The position numbers and the translations under genes were made by a program. Positions 24,663 to 32,645 of a stretch of 64,000 bases of DNA are shown piece after piece (the first letter of the stretch is position 1; the number at the start of each line of letters is the position of its first letter). The notes beneath the pieces were generated by a model. That model was given only the letters and a program-made list of their open reading frames with translations. It was not told the DNA's origin and searched no databases. Source of the DNA: an uncultured Clostridia bacterium (GTDB taxonomy: Bacteria; Bacillota; Clostridia; Christensenellales; Borkfalkiaceae); assembly GCA_944354535.1 (NCBI GenBank), contig CALVPY010000051.1, forward strand, positions 1 through 64,000. Reading direction: 5' to 3'.

Positions 24663-26088
24663 CAATTATAAGCTTTTCATCTTTTTTATCGCCGCCCTCA
24701 TGCTCGTCGGCGGGATGCTTGTCGCCGCTCTCATTTATTTCGGCTCGACGGGACAGCTCTCCGAATTCATGCGGACTGTGAGCGAAACGCTCCGTTCGAA
24801 GGGCATCTACGGCGTCTTTGCGGTATTCTGGCTCGCCGTCATCCCGCTCCTTCTCATCGCGCTCATCATCATCGTCCTGGTACGGCGAAAAAAATTCCGC
24901 GCGTTTGAAGACACCTGGATGAGCGCCACCGAGCTTGCCGCCCGCCATGAGGCGGAACGCAAGGCAAAGGAAGAGGCGGCAAAGTCCGCCGTTCCCGATC
25001 CGCGCTTTTCCATGCTGAACACACTCGACGCAAAAAAGGTGCGCCCGCAGGAGGGAACAGGCACAAAGATCTCTTCCCTTCGGGAGCTCTGTGAAAAATT
25101 CCGCGATTTTGCCGCCGCGAAGATGGGGCTTTTCTATGATATTTCCACCATCCGCGAATTTATCGCAGGGCTTGCCGTCTCGCATATCATCATCTTGCAG
25201 GGGATGTCGGGCACGGGCAAGACTTCGCTCGCCTATGCCTTCGGTGAATTTTTAGGCAATCCTTCCGTCATCATCCCCGTCCAACCGATGTGGAAGGAGC
25301 GCACCGATCTCCTCGGTTATTACAACGAATTTACGCATAAGTATAACGAGACGCTGCTTCTTCAAAAGATGTACGAGGCAAACGGAAGAAAGGAGATGTA
25401 TATCGCCGTCCTCGATGAAGTCAATATCGCGCGCGTGGAGTACTATTTTGCGGAATTTCTGTCGCTTTTGGAAATCCCAGACACCAATTCCCGCTATCTG
25501 GATGTCGTTCCCGACAAGTGGAAAAACGACCCCGCCGCGCTGAAAGACGGGCGTATCAGGCTGCCCGACAATATGTGGTTCATCGGCACGGCGAACAACG
25601 ACGATTCCACGTTTGCCATCTCCGATAAAGTGTATGACCGCGCTATGGTGCTGGACTTTCACACCAAGGCGGAGGAATTCCCTGTCGACGACGCCGAGGA
25701 AAAGTCGCATCCCGTCTCTTTCACCGCCCGTCAGTTTGAAAATCTCGTTGCCAAAGAGCAGGAGTGGTTCGAACTCACGACGCGCAACGAACACAGGCTG
25801 AAAACTTTGGATGAGTATCTCATCGAGAAGTTTCAGATCACTTTCGGAAACCGCATCATGCGTCAGATCAGGAGCTATATCTCCGTCTATGTCGCCTGCG
25901 GAGGAGAGGAACTCAATGCCCTCGACGACATCCTCGGCAAAAAGGTCTTCCGTAAACTCGCATCGCTGAATGCCGCATATGTCCGCAGCGAAGGGGAAGC
26001 GCTCTGCGATTTCCTCGACCGCCTCTTCGGCGACGACCGTATGCCGAAATGCAAAGAGACGGTGCGTATCATCGTCCGAAACGGTTAG
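24640..26088 (+). CDS. Membrane-anchored McrB-like AAA+ ATPase 2
   Basis: This encodes 482 residues from ATG 24640 (GGGAG upstream). Two membrane helices (about 11-35 and 55-82) are followed by a cytoplasmic AAA+ domain. Walker A GMSGTGKTS is near residue 188, Walker B is IAVLDEVN, and the rest reads WFIGTANNDDST, ISDKVYDRA and GNRIMRQI. It is a close paralogue of ATPase 1 across the AAA+ core, with long identical stretches such as PVQPMWKERTDLLGY. The membrane parts differ (one helix against two). Keeping two active paralogues plus one inactive relative suggests fixed positions in a hetero-oligomeric ring. No terminator separates it from its neighbours. Confidence 0.85.
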   Translation: MKYRKQNNNYKLFIFFIAALMLVGGMLVAALIYFGSTGQLSEFMRTVSETLRSKGIYGVFAVFWLAVIPLLLIALIIIVLVRRKKFRAFEDTWMSATELAARHEAERKAKEEAAKSAVPDPRFSMLNTLDAKKVRPQEGTGTKISSLRELCEKFRDFAAAKMGLFYDISTIREFIAGLAVSHIIILQGMSGTGKTSLAYAFGEFLGNPSVIIPVQPMWKERTDLLGYYNEFTHKYNETLLLQKMYEANGRKEMYIAVLDEVNIARVEYYFAEFLSLLEIPDTNSRYLDVVPDKWKNDPAALKDGRIRLPDNMWFIGTANNDDSTFAISDKVYDRAMVLDFHTKAEEFPVDDAEEKSHPVSFTARQFENLVAKEQEWFELTTRNEHRLKTLDEYLIEKFQITFGNRIMRQIRSYISVYVACGGEELNALDDILGKKVFRKLASLNAAYVRSEGEALCDFLDRLFGDDRMPKCKETVRIIVRNG

Positions 26089-26096
26089 GAGGCAAT

Positions 26097-27779
26097 ATGA
26101 AACGATCAAAGTGGGTCTATATTTTCGGGACACTCATCCTCATGGTCATCATCCTTTGTGTGTGTCTCGGCATTTTCGCCGCGCTGGACTTGCTTCCCGA
26201 TCTCTCTTTGGGCGGAGGCAGCGGCGGGGGCGATTTGGGCGGCGGAGGCATCGGCAGCGGAGGTAGCGGCGGTGGAGGCATCGGCGGCGGAGGCATCGGC
26301 AGCGGCGGCGGAGGCATCGGCGGAGATAGCGGCGTCAATTTTCCGAACGATCTCAGTTCCGATCATTTGAGCCGCAGCGTTCTCAATCTTCTCAGCGGCA
26401 TCCGCTATATCGGCATCCCCCTGATCGTGATCGGGGTGATCTTGCTGTGCATCGGGATCTATAAATTTGTCAAGAAAAGATGGCTCGCCGGCTCTGTTTT
26501 GAGCATTTCCGGCGTCCTTCTGATCGTATTGGGTCTCCTTACTCTTTTCCTGAATATCTCCGATACCACATTTACACTCAACAACAATATCATTCAGATC
26601 GAGGGCGGCGGCATGATCGACATCAGCGGCCTTCTCGGCAATATCATCATGCAGGTCTCGGGCGTGAGCCAAGGAGGCGGCGGCATCGGAGGCATCGGAG
26701 GAGGCGGCGGAGGCGGGATCAATTGTGACATCAGCGATCTTTCCGAACTCCAAGCGACTCTCGCCTCCTCTGTCAGTACGATCGCTCTCATCCTGAAATG
26801 GATGAAGATATTTATCGTCATCCTCGGTGTGGTCTTTCTGGTATTCGGGATATATTACCTCATCAAAAAGAAGTGGATCCGCGGAACGCTGCTCTCTATT
26901 TTTGGCGCCATTTTAATCCTCTTGAGCATGATAGGTTTTTCTTTTCAGTTTCACGTCTCCGCAGGTGGTTCCGGCGGAGAAGACGGCGAACAGCATCAGG
27001 TGCAAGAGTGGATCATCGACAGGGAAGCGACCTGCATCGAAACGGGGCTCAAACACGGCGAATGCATCATCTGCGGAGAGCTGATCAAGGAAGAGATCCC
27101 GCTGACCGAGCATCAATTCGGAGAATGGAAAGTCATTGAAGAATCGACCTGCGTGGAAGCGGGATATCGGGAAAGGGTGTGCGAGGTGTGCGGGCATATC
27201 GAGAAGGAAGAGCTTCCCTTGGCAGAGCATCAATTCGGCGATGACGGGGTCTGTGAAATCTGCGGTTTGAAGCCGCAGCCAATTACCCTAAGGAGCCCTT
27301 CGTACTCCAAGATTTATGACGGCAAGCCGCTGACGGCGACCGACTTGGAGATCGTAGAAGGTTCGCTGCTCCCCGGCCATACGATCTCTGTCACTGATCG
27401 CGCCGTGCTCACGGATGTCGGCATCCGAGACAATATCTTCCAGGTGAAGATCTTAGATGAGAACGGCAGCGATGTCACAAATAATTACCGGATCGATCGG
27501 GAATACGGGACATTGGAGATCGTGAGCAAAGATCTGACGATCGAAACGGGCTCGGCGACCAAGCCGTACGACGGCACGCCGCTTATCTGCCACGACTACA
27601 CGCAGGAAGGACTCTTGCAGGGGCACACGATCTCGATCGGGTATTATGCGGGAAAACAGACAGATCCCGGCCGTTCGGATAACGCCGTCGAAAACGTCCA
27701 AATTTTCGATGAGAACGGGAAGGATGTCACACACAACTATTCCATCGAGCTCATCTTCGGAATTCTGCGCGTCACTTGA
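26097..27779 (+). CDS. Multi-pass membrane protein with glycine-rich loops, Cys-pair motifs and surface repeats
   Basis: This encodes 560 residues (AGGAGG before ATG 26097). There are five predicted helices near residues 7-29, 101-122, 125-150, 240-262 and 264-287. Two loops are almost pure Gly with Ser/Ile (about 36-77 and 195-212). With the N-terminus inside, both Gly loops and the C-terminal part fall outside. The outer part has Cys-pair modules (GECIICGELIKEEIPLTEHQ, VCEVCGHIEKEELPLAEHQF, CEICG) and then two repeats beginning YDGKPL and YDGTPL, each holding a DENGxDVT motif. The same repeat fills the next protein. The Gly loops are encoded by a low-complexity stretch prone to length change. 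The function is unknown. Confidence 0.7.
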   Translation: MKRSKWVYIFGTLILMVIILCVCLGIFAALDLLPDLSLGGGSGGGDLGGGGIGSGGSGGGGIGGGGIGSGGGGIGGDSGVNFPNDLSSDHLSRSVLNLLSGIRYIGIPLIVIGVILLCIGIYKFVKKRWLAGSVLSISGVLLIVLGLLTLFLNISDTTFTLNNNIIQIEGGGMIDISGLLGNIIMQVSGVSQGGGGIGGIGGGGGGGINCDISDLSELQATLASSVSTIALILKWMKIFIVILGVVFLVFGIYYLIKKKWIRGTLLSIFGAILILLSMIGFSFQFHVSAGGSGGEDGEQHQVQEWIIDREATCIETGLKHGECIICGELIKEEIPLTEHQFGEWKVIEESTCVEAGYRERVCEVCGHIEKEELPLAEHQFGDDGVCEICGLKPQPITLRSPSYSKIYDGKPLTATDLEIVEGSLLPGHTISVTDRAVLTDVGIRDNIFQVKILDENGSDVTNNYRIDREYGTLEIVSKDLTIETGSATKPYDGTPLICHDYTQEGLLQGHTISIGYYAGKQTDPGRSDNAVENVQIFDENGKDVTHNYSIELIFGILRVT

Positions 27780-27790
27780 CGGAGGACAGA

Positions 27791-29749
27791 ATGCTCTATC
27801 AAAACTACAAAGAAAAGCTTTCGGGATGCATGAGGTTCCTCGAAAAAATCTGGCGGTTCCGTCTGTTCATCCTGATCGGCATCGTCCTCTTGCTGGCGCT
27901 CCTTTTTACCATGCTCGGCATCACGGGGATCGTCTATGCGGAGAGCTGCCCGTCCTCCACCGAATACGGCACGCCCATCGCTTTTCAGGCAAAGGCACTC
28001 TTCCGCAAGCCGGAAACGCAATACCGTGCAGCGGGAGAGGGGGAATGGACGACCGAACAGCCGACCCTGGCGGGCGATTATGAGGTGCGCGCCGTCTCCC
28101 GCTCCGGCTTCGGAGGAGAGACGCACGGCAAGATCTTTTCCTATTCCGTCCTTCCGCGCAGAACGGAGGTCTTCGTCGCAGAAGAGATTTACGTCTACGG
28201 CGAAACGCTCACTGCCTCGGCAGAACTTGCCTATCAGGACACGATCTTGGAAAGCACATTTTCAGCCCAGGCAATCTCGGAAGACCGCTGTGAAGTCGAG
28301 GTGGAGCGCGTCACGATCGTCAGCGAGAACGGGGATGACGTGACCTCTTGTTACGATCTCGTCTACAAGAGCGCTCTTCTCGCTCTGAAACGGAGAAACA
28401 TCACCCTTCGCGTAGAAGATGCATTCAAGATATACGACGGCACGCCGCTCTCTTCCGCTGACTATGCTCTCACGGAAGGCACCCTGGCGGACGGAGATAC
28501 GCTTTCCATCTCCTTTCCCGTCTCTCTTACGGAGGCTGGGGAGAGGGAGAATACGCCTGTGTTCTGCATCCTCAACGCTGACGGGGAAGACGTGACGCCC
28601 TTTTATGACATCCGTGAAGAGATCGGCACGCTCAAGGTGGAGGCAAGACACATCGACATTCTCGGGACGGACTGCGAGAAGACTTATGACGGGCAGCCGC
28701 TTGCACTTTCCGCGCTCCGCGTTGCGGAGGCAACGCCGCTTGTCGGCGGACACCGCCTGGAACAAGTAGAGGAGATCACCGAAGCGGGGATCTATTCTGC
28801 GGAAGAGCTCCTCCGCATCGTGGACGAAAACGGGCAAGACGTTACATACTGCTATACGTTCGACGCTCTGCCCGACATCAGGATCCATCCTCGCAAGATC
28901 GCCGTTGAAACGTCGTCCGAGACTTGGGTCTACGACGGAGAACCTCACTCTGCCGCAAGCGAACAAGACTTGTGGCTCGCAGAAGATTCCAAGCCGCTTT
29001 TGGCAGGCCATACGCTCTCGGTCGACCCCGCCTGCCTTTCCGCCGTTACTTTGACGGAGATCACGGACAGCGAAACGGAGGTAGGGTACCGCGACAACGC
29101 GCTCATCTGCCTTATCACGGACGGTTCGGGGAAGGACGTAACGAAAAATTACGAGATCGAGTATCGCTACGGGCAGCTGCGCATCAAAACCAAAGTGATC
29201 ATCACCGTCTATCCCATCAGCAAATACTACGACGGAAAAGAACTTGCCTTCGAACGGGAAGGCTATGTGATCAAGGCGCCGCCCGATGAAGACGTTTCCC
29301 TTGAAGGTCTCCCTACGATCACCGAGGCGGGTGAGATCACGCTGGGCGAACTCAAAGCAGGCGTCACGGTCATCATTTCAGAAAAAGGCACGGGAAAGCC
29401 CTATCAGGGCATCAACGTGTTAGAATGGAACGGGTCGGACTACACGGCTGTACTGACCGTACACCGAAGAGAGATCACGATCACCAGCAATTCCGTTGCG
29501 ACGGTATGCGAAGGCCGTCCGCTCTACGGATACGAAGAAGGGAAACAGAGTTATTACATCTCCATGGGCTCTTTGGCCGAAGGTCACAGGCTGGAAGTAA
29601 CCGTGACGGGGATCCTGTATCCCGACGAACAGCAGGCAAGCAATACGATCGAGGAGTTTCATATTTACGACGAAGAGGGCAGAGAGGTAACTCAAAACTA
29701 TCTTGCAGCGCTCTCCGAAGGGATCCTGGAGTGGATCGAGGAAAAATGA
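27791..29749 (+). CDS. Single-pass membrane protein with MBG-like surface repeats
   Basis: This encodes 652 residues (GGAGG before ATG 27791). The N-terminus is basic, one helix lies near residues 23-47, and the rest is predicted to be extracellular. At least four repeats start with YDG (YDGTPLSSADY, YDGQPLALSAL, YDGEPHSAAS, YDGKELAFER) and a fifth with CEGRPLYGYEEG. Several end with DVTxxY before the next unit. This pattern resembles MBG/YDG bacterial surface repeats. The preceding gene carries two more of the same kind, so the pair probably forms one outer structure. It is the last gene before the terminator at 29.76 kb. It could bind a cell-wall or host ligand; the ligand is unknown. Confidence 0.7.
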   Translation: MLYQNYKEKLSGCMRFLEKIWRFRLFILIGIVLLLALLFTMLGITGIVYAESCPSSTEYGTPIAFQAKALFRKPETQYRAAGEGEWTTEQPTLAGDYEVRAVSRSGFGGETHGKIFSYSVLPRRTEVFVAEEIYVYGETLTASAELAYQDTILESTFSAQAISEDRCEVEVERVTIVSENGDDVTSCYDLVYKSALLALKRRNITLRVEDAFKIYDGTPLSSADYALTEGTLADGDTLSISFPVSLTEAGERENTPVFCILNADGEDVTPFYDIREEIGTLKVEARHIDILGTDCEKTYDGQPLALSALRVAEATPLVGGHRLEQVEEITEAGIYSAEELLRIVDENGQDVTYCYTFDALPDIRIHPRKIAVETSSETWVYDGEPHSAASEQDLWLAEDSKPLLAGHTLSVDPACLSAVTLTEITDSETEVGYRDNALICLITDGSGKDVTKNYEIEYRYGQLRIKTKVIITVYPISKYYDGKELAFEREGYVIKAPPDEDVSLEGLPTITEAGEITLGELKAGVTVIISEKGTGKPYQGINVLEWNGSDYTAVLTVHRREITITSNSVATVCEGRPLYGYEEGKQSYYISMGSLAEGHRLEVTVTGILYPDEQQASNTIEEFHIYDEEGREVTQNYLAALSEGILEWIEEK

Positions 29750-29762
29750 TCGCATGACAGGA

Positions 29763-29803
29763 AAAGCCCGCGGGGCGGCAAAAAGTGCCGCCCCGCGGGC
29801 TTT
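29763..29803. terminator. Strong terminator ending the AAA+ locus
   Basis: AAAGCCCGCGGGGCGGCA and TGCCGCCCCGCGGGCTTT form an 18-bp perfect stem. It also serves the converging gene on the minus strand. Confidence 0.88.
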
Positions 29804-29818
29804 CAATTGGATAGGCCC

Positions 29819-30751
29819 TTACTTCCGCTCCAAAAAGATGCTCACGATCGCGCATACGAGCGCCGCAGCGGGGAAGACGATCCACCCCGGATGCCACAAG
29901 TCTCCTAAAATGCCCATCAAAAGATAGGCGAGCGTCGCGCAGATCATGATGGCAGAGGAGATCTTTCCAGCAAGCCGTTCGCCCTTTGTTTCCGCCGCAT
30001 CCTCCGCTTCCGCGTCTTTCAGATAGGGATTCGCCTGTAAATGGCGCTCCCAGCCGATGCCACCGTAGATGAGCGGCACGCACCCGAGCGCCGCTGCAAT
30101 ACAGCCGAGGGCAAGGAAGACGACAAACAGTACTTCCGCATAGCTGCGCACGATCCAGCCCTCCGTAAAGAGCGCCGCGCCCAGCAAAAATACCGCGATC
30201 CCCGCTATGACGGTGCAGCGAAAACGCGCAAATGCACGGCTGTCGCGTTCATTTTTCAACCGCGGCACAAACTGCGTCGTCACGCCGCCGTAAATGAGAA
30301 GGGGAACGCCTGCCAAAAGGCCTGTAAAGAGAGCGCCCAAAGCAACGGCGGAGACATAAGGGGAATCCCATAAACAATATAAAAGCGTCAGCGCCGCAGC
30401 ACCGAGCAGGATGACGCCGATGCCGCCCGCGATGAGCGCCGCCATCGCAGGAGAGGGAACAGAAGAGGCGTGATCCGCGGCTTTAACTTGCTCCTCTAAA
30501 CTGCAAATTTCCAAAGAGGCGCCTGCATTCTCCTCCCGATTTTCCTTCCTTTCCGTACCGCGCAGAAGCTCATCCACCGTCACATGAAAGACATCTGCAA
30601 GCGGAACGAGCTGTGCCGTCTCGGGGAAGGTCTCGCCCGTCTCCCACTTGGAGATCGTGCGGTTGGTCACACCCAACTTCTCCGCAAGTTCCTGCTGCGT
30701 CAGCCCCGCGCCGCGGCGCAGACTGTACAGATAATTTCCAAATTCATTCAT
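29819..30751 (-). CDS. XRE-family regulator with membrane domain
   Basis: This encodes 310 residues from ATG 30751 (AAGAGGTCGCTCT upstream). Residues 1-60 are a Cro/CI-type helix-turn-helix (AGLTQQELAEKLGVTNRTIS, KWETGETFPETAQLVPLADV). Six hydrophobic segments follow between residues 105 and 308, so the DNA-binding head is tethered to the membrane. Such membrane XRE proteins are common in Clostridia and are thought to sense envelope conditions; the signal is unknown. It converges on the AAA+ locus, so it may or may not regulate it. I see no linked transporter gene. Confidence 0.85.
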   Translation of the reverse strand: MNEFGNYLYSLRRGAGLTQQELAEKLGVTNRTISKWETGETFPETAQLVPLADVFHVTVDELLRGTERKENREENAGASLEICSLEEQVKAADHASSVPSPAMAALIAGGIGVILLGAAALTLLYCLWDSPYVSAVALGALFTGLLAGVPLLIYGGVTTQFVPRLKNERDSRAFARFRCTVIAGIAVFLLGAALFTEGWIVRSYAEVLFVVFLALGCIAAALGCVPLIYGGIGWERHLQANPYLKDAEAEDAAETKGERLAGKISSAIMICATLAYLLMGILGDLWHPGWIVFPAAALVCAIVSIFLERK

Positions 30752-30820
30752 AGAGCGACCTCTTGTTTTTTCTTCATTGTACAGGAGAAAAGCGTCAAAG
30801 TCAAGGCTCGCGGCTTCCTG

Positions 30821-30862
30821 TTTGCTCCCGCAGGGCGGGAATTTGCTCCCGTCTTGCGGGAG
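30821..30862. repeat. Tandem 21-base hairpin-forming repeat
   Basis: TTTGCTCCCGCAGGGCGGGA (30821-30840) is repeated with changes at 30842-30862 (TTTGCTCCCGTCTTGCGGG and G). Each copy can fold through CTCCCG/CGGGAG. It lies between the XRE gene start and the degV terminator. Confidence 0.4.
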
Positions 30863-30867
30863 AGCAC

Positions 30868-30897
30868 AAAAAAGGGCCATCCAAAACGGACAGCCCT
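30868..30897 (-). terminator. Intrinsic terminator of degV (minus strand)
   Basis: Read on the minus strand, AGGGCTGTCC-GTTTT-GGATGGCCCT (10 bp with two G-U pairs) is followed by a T-run. Confidence 0.8.
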
Positions 30898-30912
30898 ACC
30901 AAAAGATACAAT

Positions 30913-31854
30913 TTAATGGCTGGAAGAGGGAACGGGCGCGCCCGCAGGAGCTCCTTCGAACGCATCGGTGTCACGGCGCCTGTCTTTGCCCGTAAAGAAG
31001 AGGGCGACGGTGCCGGGGCCGACGTGCGAACCCGTGCAGAGGTCGTAGTATTCGATGACGATATTGGAAGCACCCATGCCGCGCAGCATTTCGGCAAGAG
31101 CATTGGCATCTTCTTCGCAGTCTGCATGCGTGATGAAGACGGGCGCGGAGACATCGTCAACGCGGTCGCGATACTTGCGGGCGAGCGCCATGAGCGCCTT
31201 CTTCCTGCCGTGTTCGCGGCCTTCAAAGACGATCTTGGCATTGGTGCTGCCGTCCGCACGGAGAACGGGCTTGATATTAAGCAGCGTCCCCGCGATCGCG
31301 AGCGTCGTCGAGATACGCCCCGTGCGTTTGAGGTATTTGAGATCGCCCACCGTGAGATAGCTGTTTACCTTATAGGCATTGACGCGCGCCCACTCGGCAC
31401 AAGCCTCGAGGCTCTCTCCCATATCGCGGAGCGCAGCGACGCGAAGCGCGATCGTGCCTTCGCCCATGGAGGCGTTCTTACTGTCGATGACCTCGACCTT
31501 ACGCTCGGGGTAGCGTTTTTTCAGCTCCTCGGCGGCTCTTACTGCCTGCTGATAGGTGCCGCTCACGCCCGAGGAAATGAGGAGAAGAAAGACGTCTTTC
31601 CCCGCTTCCAGCACGGGGATGAGCGCCTCTATGATATGTTCCTCGGAAAGAAGGGACGTCTTGACATCGGCGCCCGCGCGCATATCGTCATAGAGCCGCT
31701 TTGCCGTCTCCTCAAAGGGAACGTTCTCATCGAAGCAAAGACGTTCCTCGCCGTCGACAAGATAGTGATAGGGGATGACGGAAATATGATTTTCCTTTCT
31801 GAGTGCAGCGGGAATATTTGCCGCCGAATCTACAATAATTTCAAAAGAAGCCAT
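30913..31854 (-). CDS. DegV family fatty-acid-binding protein 1
   Basis: This encodes 313 residues. DegV/FakB proteins bind a fatty acid and present it to the FakA kinase for phosphorylation before phospholipid synthesis (family knowledge). The N-terminal EIIVDSAANIP, the central LLISSGVSGTYQQAV with the lipid carboxylate-contacting Ser, and the late GSHVGPGTVALFF motif are all present. Residues 295-313 form a short Pro/Ser tail. It has its own promoter and terminator. A second DegV gene lies at 36397-37293. No fakA gene is in the window. Confidence 0.92.
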   Translation of the reverse strand: MASFEIIVDSAANIPAALRKENHISVIPYHYLVDGEERLCFDENVPFEETAKRLYDDMRAGADVKTSLLSEEHIIEALIPVLEAGKDVFLLLISSGVSGTYQQAVRAAEELKKRYPERKVEVIDSKNASMGEGTIALRVAALRDMGESLEACAEWARVNAYKVNSYLTVGDLKYLKRTGRISTTLAIAGTLLNIKPVLRADGSTNAKIVFEGREHGRKKALMALARKYRDRVDDVSAPVFITHADCEEDANALAEMLRGMGASNIVIEYYDLCTGSHVGPGTVALFFTGKDRRRDTDAFEGAPAGAPVPSSSH

Positions 31855-31919
31855 GATATACCTCCCGATCCTTGCATTACAGGCTGTAGGCGTTCGCCCG
31901 TCTGCCCGTTTCCATTTAC

Positions 31920-31948
31920 AGTTTATCCTTCTTGATGGAAAAATTCAA
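31920..31948 (-). promoter_or_regulatory. Sigma-A promoter of degV 1
   Basis: Minus strand: TTGAAT (31948-31943), 17-base spacer, TAAACT (31925-31920). Confidence 0.5.
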
Positions 31949-32000
31949 CCTATTTCTTCAAAATGTAGCTCTATGGATAAATTTGTTCGTTCTATTGCAT

Positions 32001-32038
32001 AAAAAATGGACTCTACTCTCGGTAGAGTCCATTTTTTT
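32001..32038. terminator. Terminator of the nitroreductase gene
   Basis: AAAAAATGGACTCTAC-TCTCG-GTAGAGTCCATTTTTT is a 16-bp perfect stem with A- and T-runs on either side. It would work in both directions. Confidence 0.9.
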
Positions 32039-32043
32039 GATGT

Positions 32044-32589
32044 TTAACGATTAAGTGAGAAGGTGTCTCCGAGGGACTTACGCTTCTTTTCGCGGATCTC
32101 ATACCCTTCCGCCGCATAGCCGACGGCGACGATATGGGGGATACGCACCTTTTCGGGCAGCCCCAGGATCTCCCGCAGTTTCTTTTCGCTGCGCCAACCG
32201 AGGATACAGGTCGAAAGCCCCGCCGCGTCGGCGGCGAGCACGAGATGCGCCGTCATGATGCCGATGTCGTTGTGCAGGAAGTCGGTATTCTTGAAGCGGC
32301 TCCCGACCGTCGCCGAAAGGTTGCCCGTTCCCTCGAGCACAACGACGAACGCGGGGGCATCGGATGCGAATTTGTTCATGCCGAGGTCCTGCACGCCCGC
32401 CGCAAGCTCTTTCGCCTTCTCTCCCGTAACGGCAAGGAGCTTCCACGGCTGACTGTTGCAGGCAGAGGGCGCAAGCAGCGCAAGGCGGCAGATCTCCGTC
32501 AAAAGCTCATCCGAAACGGGCTTTTTCGCATCGAATGCGCGGCAGCTCTGGCGATGCAGATACAATTGTTCGATATCTTTGAGTTCCAT
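32044..32589 (-). CDS. Nitroreductase family flavoprotein
   Basis: This encodes 181 residues, the usual size of a short FMN-dependent nitroreductase. The FMN phosphate-binding RQSCRAFD is near residue 13 and PSACNSQPWKLLAV near residue 42, both typical. The late ILGWRSEKKLREILGLP segment matches the family's GG/WxxE region. These enzymes reduce nitroaromatics, quinones or flavins with NAD(P)H in the cytoplasm; the physiological substrate is not predictable. It lies 56 bases after tkt in the same direction with a hairpin between them, so it may be transcribed partly by read-through. Confidence 0.9.
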   Translation of the reverse strand: MELKDIEQLYLHRQSCRAFDAKKPVSDELLTEICRLALLAPSACNSQPWKLLAVTGEKAKELAAGVQDLGMNKFASDAPAFVVVLEGTGNLSATVGSRFKNTDFLHNDIGIMTAHLVLAADAAGLSTCILGWRSEKKLREILGLPEKVRIPHIVAVGYAAEGYEIREKKRKSLGDTFSLNR

Positions 32590-32611
32590 GATGTCCTCCG
32601 GGATAAACTAA

Positions 32612-32633
32612 GGCGCGGCATAAAAGCCGCGCC
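32612..32633 (-). terminator. Hairpin after tkt
   Basis: GGCGCGGC and GCCGCGCC pair around a six-base loop. On the minus strand the following bases (TTAGTTTATCC) are only partly T-rich, so termination may be incomplete. Confidence 0.5.
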
Positions 32634-32645
32634 CTACGCTTTCTG

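Noticed and set aside
26206..26340. Glycine-rich repeat read as a CRISPR-like or satellite array
   Set aside because: The repeats are in frame with the membrane protein, with irregular unit length and no spacers. They encode Gly-rich loops.
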